Assembly (NCBI RefSeq): GCF_016908975.1
Contig: NZ_JAFBEX010000001.1
Location: forward strand, 310,001-374,000
DNA length: 64,000 nt
Source of the DNA: Neobacillus cucumis
Lineage (GTDB): Bacteria; Bacillota; Bacilli; Bacillales; Cytobacillaceae
Direction of reading: 5' to 3'
The position numbers and the translations under genes are program-made. The notes under the pieces are model-generated. The model did no database searches. It was not told the origin of the DNA and was given only the letters and a program-made list of their open reading frames with translations. Of the stretch, positions 58,240-64,000 are shown piece by piece. The first letter of the stretch is position 1, and the number at the start of each line of letters is the position of its first letter.

Positions 58240-59045
58240 GAAGAGTCTATATTGCCATCACAGTCCTATTGTTTGCGCTCATACTCATCCTTCCATTTTC
58301 AAGTATTGTCATGAGTGTTTTTCAAAAGGGAGTGGGTCCTTTTTTCGAAGCAATTAAGAGACCTGAGGCCCTACATGCCTTTAAAGTGAGTCTCATTATC
58401 GTCCTATTTGTAGTTGTTCTAAATACGTTAATTGGTGTTTGGCTTTCTCTTGAAATTACTCGTGGCACTTGGAAATCCAAATGGGTCCGTCCGATCATAA
58501 ACGTCATAATTGACCTACCTTTTTCAGTTTCGCCCGTTATCGGAGGCTTAATGATCATTCTCCTATTTGGTCCTAACACCATATTAGGAACGTTCTTTGA
58601 GAATGCAGGAATAAAAATCACCTATGCCCTGCCAGGCATGATAATGGCAACGGTTTTTGTAACCTTCCCACTGATGATTCGAGAAATTGTACCTGTATTA
58701 ACAGAGCTAGGAATTAGTTCTGAGGAGGCTTCAGCGACATTAGGAGCAGGTTCGATTCGTACCTTTTTCCAAGTTACTTGGCCATCCATTTGCTGGTCCG
58801 TTTATAACGGTTTAGTTCTGACAATCGCTCGGTCCGTGGGTGAATTTGGTGCGGTGTTAGTGGTATCTGGGAATATTATCAATCAAACTCAAACGGCAAC
58901 CACTTTAGTTTATCAAGATTCTGTAGATAACAATGTTATCGCTGCAAACAGTGTAGCTTTGCTGCTTGGACTCTTTTCGGTTGCGGTACTGCTCTTTTTG
59001 GAATGGATGAAAAGAAGAAAGGAAGATAAAATTCATGCACATTGA
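58236..59045 (+). CDS. cysW: Sulfate ABC transporter permease CysW
   Basis: A 269-residue membrane subunit with six hydrophobic segments; LPFSVSPVIGGLMIILLFGP and the EAA loop SSEEASATLGAGSIRTFFQV identify CysW. It starts within the end of cysT (ATGA) and ends 11 bases inside cysA, so the whole transporter is translationally coupled. Confidence 0.93.
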   Translation: MRRVYIAITVLLFALILILPFSSIVMSVFQKGVGPFFEAIKRPEALHAFKVSLIIVLFVVVLNTLIGVWLSLEITRGTWKSKWVRPIINVIIDLPFSVSPVIGGLMIILLFGPNTILGTFFENAGIKITYALPGMIMATVFVTFPLMIREIVPVLTELGISSEEASATLGAGSIRTFFQVTWPSICWSVYNGLVLTIARSVGEFGAVLVVSGNIINQTQTATTLVYQDSVDNNVIAANSVALLLGLFSVAVLLFLEWMKRRKEDKIHAH

Positions 59046-60114
59046 GGTTAAAAACTTAGAGAAAAGTTTTGGCAAATTTCAAGCCATTCATAATACTAGT
59101 TTTCAAATTGAGAAAGGCCAGCTGGTCGGATTACTGGGACCTAGCGGCGGTGGAAAGACTTCCCTTTTACGCATGCTTGCCGGACTTGAGCAGCCAAATT
59201 CAGGGGAAATCTATTTTAATGGTAAATTAGCGAACTCTTTATCCGTTCAAGATAGAGGGATTGGATTTGTTTTTCAAAACTACGCCTTGTTTAAGCATAT
59301 GACCGTATTTGATAACATCGCTTACGGCTTGAAGGTAAAAAAGCAAAAGCGCGAAGCCATTAAGGAAAGAGTCTCTTACCTGCTCAAATTGATGGAGCTT
59401 GAAGGTAAAGAAAACAAATTTCCCCATCAGCTTTCAGGCGGACAAAGACAACGGGTGGCGTTTGCTCGAGCACTTGCTCCCGAGCCTCAGCTCCTTTTAC
59501 TAGACGAACCGTTTGCGGCAATCGATGCAAAAATCCGTAAAGAGCTGCGTATTTGGCTGCGAAACCTAATTAACGAATTCGGTATCACGACTATCTTTGT
59601 TACACATGACCAAGATGAAGCAGTTGAAGTGGCTGATCAGATTCTTATTGTTCAAAAGGGAACCATTGAACAGCAAGGAACTCCATGGGACATTTACAAC
59701 AAGCCAGCATCATCTTTTGTCGCTTCTTTTATTGGTGAATCTAACAAACTAGATGTTCCAGTTTCTCTTACTGGATTTCCAGAATTGGCGGATTATCCAA
59801 ATTCAAATTCTGATATACAGGTGCTGATTCGACCAGAATGGATTGAAGTACGTCCTGAGAATACTTCCCATCTTAAAAGCGCTGGTCAAGAAGGAACGGT
59901 TAAGCACGTACACTTTCGCGGTGACTCTTGGTTCATAGAAATAGAGATTACGGAAGGTCTAAAGGTATTTGCTTACCAAGCAATTAATCAAGAAGTGTTT
60001 CAACCTGGTGACAAGGTTAACTTACTAATTCACAAGCTTTCGGTATTTACACCTACAGAAACTAGAGTGTTGGAGAATCGTGCTAAAATCGATCCAATGC
60101 CTGTTTTTATATAA
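59035..60114 (+). CDS. cysA: Sulfate/thiosulfate ABC transporter ATP-binding protein CysA
   Basis: A 359-residue ATPase. Walker A GPSGGGKTSLLRML (Lys41), signature LSGGQRQRVAFARAL, Walker B LLLLDEPFAAID and switch VTHDQDEAVEVAD are present, followed by a C-terminal regulatory TOBE domain (about 240-350: IGESNKLDVPVSLTG, VLIRPEWIEVRPENT, GTVKHVHFRGDSWFIEIEI). It energises the CysT/CysW channel. It overlaps cysW. Confidence 0.94.
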   Translation: MHIEVKNLEKSFGKFQAIHNTSFQIEKGQLVGLLGPSGGGKTSLLRMLAGLEQPNSGEIYFNGKLANSLSVQDRGIGFVFQNYALFKHMTVFDNIAYGLKVKKQKREAIKERVSYLLKLMELEGKENKFPHQLSGGQRQRVAFARALAPEPQLLLLDEPFAAIDAKIRKELRIWLRNLINEFGITTIFVTHDQDEAVEVADQILIVQKGTIEQQGTPWDIYNKPASSFVASFIGESNKLDVPVSLTGFPELADYPNSNSDIQVLIRPEWIEVRPENTSHLKSAGQEGTVKHVHFRGDSWFIEIEITEGLKVFAYQAINQEVFQPGDKVNLLIHKLSVFTPTETRVLENRAKIDPMPVFI

Positions 60115-60136
60115 CAAATAGAAGGGGAGAAAAAAC

Positions 60137-61201
60137 ATGAAAAAAGTATCTTTAATTTCCACAGCAATTTTATTATCTGCGTCAGTGGCACTTTCTGGCT
60201 GCTCGAATTCAAGTAGTAAGTCCGAAAAATCGGGGGGATCAACTTCTTCAACTTCGACGAATGAAACAGTTACACTTACGATTGGAGGATATTCCACAAT
60301 CAAAGACGAATTTGAAGCGATATTCCCTCTATTCCAAAAGGAATGGAAGAAAGAGACTGGCCAAACAGTCGTATTTAAGGAATCCTATCAAGGCTCAGGA
60401 TCACAAGCACTCAATATTACCAATGGGTTTGAGGCCGATATAGCTGCTTTATCTCTTGAAGGAGATATTGACAAGATTGTAAAAGCAGGATTAATCACCC
60501 ATGATTGGAAAAGCGCACCACACAATGGTATTATTACAGACTCCATTGCAGCATTTGGAGTCAGAGAAGGAAACCCTAAAAACATTAAAGATTGGTCTGA
60601 CTTAACTAAATCTGGTGTTCAAGTAGTATTTCCAAACCCTAAAACTTCTGGTGGAGCCCGTTGGGATGTTAATGCTATTTATGGAGCTGGTTTGAAAATA
60701 AGTGAGGAACAATCAGGTAAGCAAGATCCTGCACAAGCAAAAGCATTACTTAGCAAAATTTATAAAAATGTGAAATCGTTAGATAAAAGCGGTGAAGAAT
60801 CCATGTCAACCTTCGACAAGGGGACTGGAGATATTATCATCACATATGAAAATGAGTTACTTGACCGTATTAATTCTGGCAGTAAATATGAGGAAGTTAT
60901 TCCTAAGTACACGACTTCTATTGAAAACCCAGCAGCTGTTGTCGATAAATATGTTGATAAGCACGGAACACGTAAGGTAGCCGAAGCTTTTCTAAATTTC
61001 CTTTGGACACCTGAAGCACAAAAAGTGTTTGCTGAGAGCGGCTTCCGTTCTGTAGATGCTGATGTTGCCAAAGCCTATGCTGATAAGTTTAAACAACCAG
61101 AGGGGCTGTTTGATACAAGTTATTTAGGAGGCTGGACAAAGGTTGGAGAAGACCTTTACGGTGACGGCGGGATTTGGGATCAAGTTGTAGCTGGTAAATA
61201 A
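60137..61201 (+). CDS. sbp: Sulfate-binding lipoprotein (Sbp/CysP type)
   Basis: A 354-residue extracellular lipoprotein. The signal peptide ends in lipobox LSGC (Cys22), followed by a serine-rich linker to about residue 40. The binding domain starts TVTLTIGGYSTIKDEFEAIF and carries ESYQGSGSQALNITNGFEAD, FPNPKTSGGARWDVNAIYGA and the C-terminal FAESGFRSVDADVAKAYADK of the sulfate-binding family. It delivers sulfate to CysTWA. It is last in the operon, 22 bases after cysA, an uncommon gene order compared with sbp-first operons. Confidence 0.9.
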   Translation: MKKVSLISTAILLSASVALSGCSNSSSKSEKSGGSTSSTSTNETVTLTIGGYSTIKDEFEAIFPLFQKEWKKETGQTVVFKESYQGSGSQALNITNGFEADIAALSLEGDIDKIVKAGLITHDWKSAPHNGIITDSIAAFGVREGNPKNIKDWSDLTKSGVQVVFPNPKTSGGARWDVNAIYGAGLKISEEQSGKQDPAQAKALLSKIYKNVKSLDKSGEESMSTFDKGTGDIIITYENELLDRINSGSKYEEVIPKYTTSIENPAAVVDKYVDKHGTRKVAEAFLNFLWTPEAQKVFAESGFRSVDADVAKAYADKFKQPEGLFDTSYLGGWTKVGEDLYGDGGIWDQVVAGK

Positions 61202-61256
61202 AAGCTAGATTTGTTAACAATTACATCCACTCCTTTTCAGATTAGACTATAAGAAG

Positions 61257-61478
61257 CTAAAGGGCTTGGTGAAAACCAAGCCTTTCTTGTTTTTGTGCTT
61301 CCTTTTTAAAGGAATGATATAGGACGTGGTTTAAGTATTTGTATAGTGTTAGAGCGATATCTTTATGTTTATTTATATAATTGTGGTCGGTCTCAAAACC
61401 TTCACATTGAGGATGTTCCGCCCCTGCATTTTCAAGTATCCCCACTAGCGGGTCATGAAAATATGGTTTTGGCAACAC
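61257..61478 (-). CDS. Possible small protein, uncertain
   Basis: An open frame whose protein-like part reads PYFHDPLVGILENAGAEHPQ, then CEGFETDHNYINKHKDIALT and LYKYLNHVLYHSFKKEAQ. No family is recognised and the only start, GTG at 61478, lacks a Shine-Dalgarno; the frame stays open upstream to the stop region of the neighbouring 63-residue gene. Its last ten codons lie inside the sulfate operon terminator. It could be the tail of a decayed gene. Confidence 0.3.
   Translation of the reverse strand: MLPKPYFHDPLVGILENAGAEHPQCEGFETDHNYINKHKDIALTLYKYLNHVLYHSFKKEAQKQERLGFHQAL
61259..61295 (+). terminator. Intrinsic terminator of the sulfate operon
   Basis: AAAGGGCTTGGT-gaaa-ACCAAGCCTTT followed by CTTGTTTTT, 57 bases after sbp. 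Confidence 0.75.
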
Positions 61479-61519
61479 CTCATCAAGCGATCCGTCCCTA
61501 TTTGATTCCTTAAGTTAGT

Positions 61520-61711
61520 CTACTTTTTGGGCTGGTCAAGTGCTTGATAAGCTAACTGGTACTTTCCTCCATCAGCCACTTCTGAATGGTACAAAGCTTT
61601 GAGGGCATTGTTTTTTTCAAGACCGTGTTCTGCTTTCAAATCTTTTAATCGTGTATGCAATTCTTTATTATCCTTGATCAGCTGCTGCATTTGCGATTTC
61701 GTATACTTCAA
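61520..61711 (-). CDS. Small coiled-coil hypothetical protein (63 residues)
   Basis: MKYTKSQMQQLIKDNKELHT, then RLKDLKAEHGLEKNNALKAL and a short tail. The first 45 residues have the heptad pattern of a coiled coil. Family unknown. TTG at 61711 lies 9 bases after AAAGGAG, so translation is likely. Confidence 0.6.
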   Translation of the reverse strand: MKYTKSQMQQLIKDNKELHTRLKDLKAEHGLEKNNALKALYHSEVADGGKYQLAYQALDQPKK

Positions 61712-61818
61712 AATACTTAACTCCTTTCATAACTCAAATCCGTTCCCCAAGTATAGCATGAATAATCTTTATTTAAATAATTTATATATTGCAAATCCTA
61801 TGGAAGACACACCTCACG

Positions 61819-61884
61819 ATTGTTACCTGACCAGTTTCTCTTGCTCCACAAAAAAAGAAGCAAGAGAACCGTCCCCCTTGCTTC
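61819..61884. repeat. REP-like palindrome, copy 4
   Basis: Core GAAGCAAG-AGAACCGTCCCC-CTTGCTTC (61857-61884) plus an upstream degenerate arm TTTCTCTTGCTCC (61835-61847) separated by ACAAAAAAA. On the minus strand it lies 20 bases after the gerB stop and ends CTTGCTTCTTTTTTT, so it can act as the terminator of the germination operon. Confidence 0.8.
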
Positions 61885-61903
61885 CCTGTCAAGTGTAATT
61901 GCT

Positions 61904-63028
61904 TCATGAAGAACCACTAGTAGCCAGTGGCCCTCGTTTTTCTTTTCTATTTTTTCTTATGGTTCCCACAACCAAGAGCAGCATGGGAATAACAATCATG
62001 TTGATAGGAACAACGTATGGAATAAAGAATCTTTTTGGGTAGCCCACTGATGAAACATCAATATTAGGATAAAGGCTTGTTGAAAGAGGAATCAGGGCTA
62101 TGGCAATGAACCAAATGACCTTTCTCCAATCTTTTAAATGAAATAATTGACCAATTCCATGACTTGTAACAAACAGGAAAGTTGAAAGTTTAATAAAAAC
62201 GCTTAACATCCAGATTACAGTTAGAAAAATTTCGACATTTTGCAGAAATTCCAAAGCGGAAATGTAGCGTACCATCTCAAAATATGGATACCATAATCTT
62301 GATGCTAGACCACTTCCAAACACCATAATGACCTCTAACGTATTTAACATGATAATAAACGAGACCATGGCAATGCCTCCGATGGTAATCTTCACACCTT
62401 TCTTAGGGTCTTTCGTAAAAAAGAGAAGCATCATGATGACGTTAGTCTCTCCCAAAAAACCAACCGGTGCAAAGCTTCCCTCTACAATTTTCCGCCATCC
62501 AGAGTCAGCATAAATAGGAAATATTTGTTTCCACTCTATATTGCTTAAACTAAGTAACATCGTAAAGATAATCACGAGGAAAATAACAGGACCAATGAAC
62601 TCACTGCATCGCGCAATACCTTCAATCCCGCCTTTATATGTAATATACACCATAAGATAGATCATCAATAGAATCAATACCAGCAATGGAGTATTTCTAA
62701 ATAGGGTCATTTGGATAAAATCAGATGATTCCCGAAGGATGATTCCCATTGTAGGTATGAGTTGGATGAAATAAGGAATCACAATAATCCTTCCCAGCCA
62801 TTTTCCTAAAATGGTTTGACAGTATTCAATAAATGTTTGATTTGGGTATAGCAAGCTCAATTTACCTGCAATAATGGTTAACCCTATACTAGCTGCCCCA
62901 GCAATAGCGAAACAAATCCATGCATCTTGTTTTGCCGCAGCAATGGCAGGTGTTTGCGTCAATAAAAGGGTCATTCCTATATCCAAGATAGCAATAATCC
63001 AAAATAATTGCTTGGGGGAAATCTTCAT
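61904..63028 (-). CDS. Spore germination permease, GerAB/GerB type
   Basis: A 374-residue inner-spore-membrane protein of the APC superfamily with ten or so helices. ISPKQLFWIIAILDIGMTLL, PAIAAAKQDAWICFAIAGAA and PNQTFIEYCQTILGKWLGRI are signature segments of the germinant-receptor B subunit, which forms the nutrient-sensing channel-like unit. The ATG overlaps the gerC-type stop by 4 bases (ATGA), so the order of the operon is C then B here; the A subunit must lie upstream outside the window or elsewhere. Confidence 0.92.
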   Translation of the reverse strand: MKISPKQLFWIIAILDIGMTLLLTQTPAIAAAKQDAWICFAIAGAASIGLTIIAGKLSLLYPNQTFIEYCQTILGKWLGRIIVIPYFIQLIPTMGIILRESSDFIQMTLFRNTPLLVLILLMIYLMVYITYKGGIEGIARCSEFIGPVIFLVIIFTMLLSLSNIEWKQIFPIYADSGWRKIVEGSFAPVGFLGETNVIMMLLFFTKDPKKGVKITIGGIAMVSFIIMLNTLEVIMVFGSGLASRLWYPYFEMVRYISALEFLQNVEIFLTVIWMLSVFIKLSTFLFVTSHGIGQLFHLKDWRKVIWFIAIALIPLSTSLYPNIDVSSVGYPKRFFIPYVVPINMIVIPMLLLVVGTIRKNRKEKRGPLATSGSS

Positions 63029-64000
63029 TTCTTTATCTCACTTTCCATTAAATGTAATGGTGGACCTGTTGATCCCACTTGATCTACGTTTAAATCCGCT
63101 GTCACCTTCACATCTGCCGCTGCAAACTCTTTCTCCCAATTAGCTTTTATTGTTTTCCAGTAAACTGGATACTTCCTATGAAAAGCATTTCCTAGTCCAA
63201 AGATATCTGCCCTATAATCTTTCTGAATACGCGAAATCGTTTGAGTCACTTTCTTTTGTGCATCTCTATTTAAAGCTCGTTCAACGGCCTTTAGATGACT
63301 GGGATTTTTTAAATCTAAATTTGTATTATTCTCCCTAATAACCCCTTTTCCAGAGAGATAAATGTTAAATTTTATTTTATCCCCTTTTAAAGAGGGTTTT
63401 ATTTTACTTTTATATTTTCTTCCGACGAAGCTAATAAACCCCTTCCCTTCAGGTATATAAACGGTTAAAGTGTTCCTTTTTAATTCCCCTCTAACCCAAT
63501 AATAGTTTCTTACTTCAGACGAGGTTAAAGAACCAATCATTTGAAGTTTATTATTAAAAATCGCTCTTCCCCTTATTCTGATGGTCTTTGGCGGTACTTG
63601 CCCACTGTCCCCTTTAGTTGAAGAATGGATGATTTCTAATATCGGCAGAGTTGCATTACTGCCTTCCGCATTGGCATCTATCAAAAATTGTTTATAGGAG
63701 GAGCTTGCTCTTCCACTAATTCTTTCTAGGATTTTCAAGGGTGCTAAAGCGGGGATATTTTCTAATGGGTAGGGAACCGATAAAAATTCCTGGGCAGTGG
63801 ATTCTCTAACGACAAATAAATCTGTCCGAATCCTGACTTCTGGGTTACGGCTAAATTCATCTGCAATTTTGGCAATCCCATCCCTGGCTAAATCCTCCCC
63901 AAAGGCAATCACCCTTCTATGACTGGCAAATATCATTCGTGAAAGTTTGTTTTGCATATTCTGCGAAGTTTCAGTGGCTGTTTTACCCGTAGCTGATTCT
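63025..64000 (-). CDS. Ger(x)C family germination lipoprotein (partial, 5' end outside window)
   Basis: At least 325 residues are visible and the frame is open at position 64000. Segments FASHRRVIAFGEDLARDGIA, IADEFSRNPEVRIRTDLFVV, RESTAQEFL and, in the C-terminal domain, IRIRGRAIFNNKLQMIGSLT, SEVRNYYWVRGEL identify the GerAC-like subunit, normally a lipoprotein on the outer face of the inner spore membrane; the signal peptide is outside the window. The in-frame ATG at 63957 lies within the conserved domain and is not the start. Confidence 0.92.
   Translation of the reverse strand, partial: ESATGKTATETSQNMQNKLSRMIFASHRRVIAFGEDLARDGIAKIADEFSRNPEVRIRTDLFVVRESTAQEFLSVPYPLENIPALAPLKILERISGRASSSYKQFLIDANAEGSNATLPILEIIHSSTKGDSGQVPPKTIRIRGRAIFNNKLQMIGSLTSSEVRNYYWVRGELKRNTLTVYIPEGKGFISFVGRKYKSKIKPSLKGDKIKFNIYLSGKGVIRENNTNLDLKNPSHLKAVERALNRDAQKKVTQTISRIQKDYRADIFGLGNAFHRKYPVYWKTIKANWEKEFAAADVKVTADLNVDQVGSTGPPLHLMESEIKK

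Overview
The window is AT-rich chromosomal DNA of an endospore-forming member of the Bacillaceae (Neobacillus/Bacillus type). This rests on a germinant-receptor gene pair (GerB and GerC types), a Spo0A-family regulator with an exact 0A box, Spx with a SaiR-like Rrf2 regulator, a cwlK-type endopeptidase, strong Shine-Dalgarno sequences, many GTG/TTG starts and U-tailed intrinsic terminators. No rRNA, tRNA, CRISPR array, prophage or intact transposase was found. Nearly all of it is accessory metabolism, transport and regulation in one- to four-gene units.

Layout. 1-9.1 kb, mostly minus strand: partial flavin reductase, YezD-like protein, acetyltransferases, glutathionyl-hydroquinone reductase, small membrane proteins, an MFS exporter behind two leader hairpins, MOSC and pentapeptide proteins. 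9.3-13 kb: fruR-fruK-fruA with promoter and direct-repeat operators. 13-15.6 kb: an ABC-2 exporter with its own TetR regulator and palindromic operator. 15.6-25 kb: GyrI-like protein, LysE exporter, mutarotase, HAD, DUF421 and DMT proteins, a doxX gene beside a broken duplicate, a frameshifted membrane-protein gene and a second MFS exporter. 25-30 kb: cwlK, a divergent LysR/methyltransferase pair, a SRPBCC protein and a quinone oxidoreductase. 30.1-33.6 kb: an HxlR regulator divergent from an FAD monooxygenase, GTP cyclohydrolase II and RibD, behind a consensus promoter. 33.6-34.1 kb: a dense repeat block. 36-37.8 kb: IDEAL-domain, Rrf2 (SaiR-like), BA3454-type and Spx genes linked by four copies of one 21-bp operator. 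37.8-42.7 kb: DUF429 protein, membrane proteins, a Spo0A paralogue, small ORFs and an orphan acyl carrier protein. 42.9-48.1 kb: amine oxidase, a two-component system, a CcdC-like protein and a CPBP protease interrupted by a stop codon. 48-51 kb: decayed small genes and repeats. 51-54.8 kb: a ytr-like operon (GntR, ATPase, permease) ending in an ECF sigma factor. 55-57 kb: HipA-like kinase and a histidine phosphatase. 57.2-61.2 kb: a sulfate ABC transporter operon behind a probable attenuator. 61.2-64 kb: small ORFs and the gerB/gerC pair, cut by the window edge.

Three things stand out. First, the FAD monooxygenase-GTP cyclohydrolase II-RibD unit makes the early pyrimidine part of the riboflavin pathway with no lumazine or riboflavin synthase and no FMN riboswitch. 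Second, the CTGTAA-N9-TTACAG operators define a local Rrf2/Spx regulon. Third, intergenic hairpin repeats are abundant: two arrays with different sequences share a 51-bp spacing, one family of GAAGCAAG/CTTGCTTC palindromes occurs four times, and one element is about 200 bp long and multi-helical.
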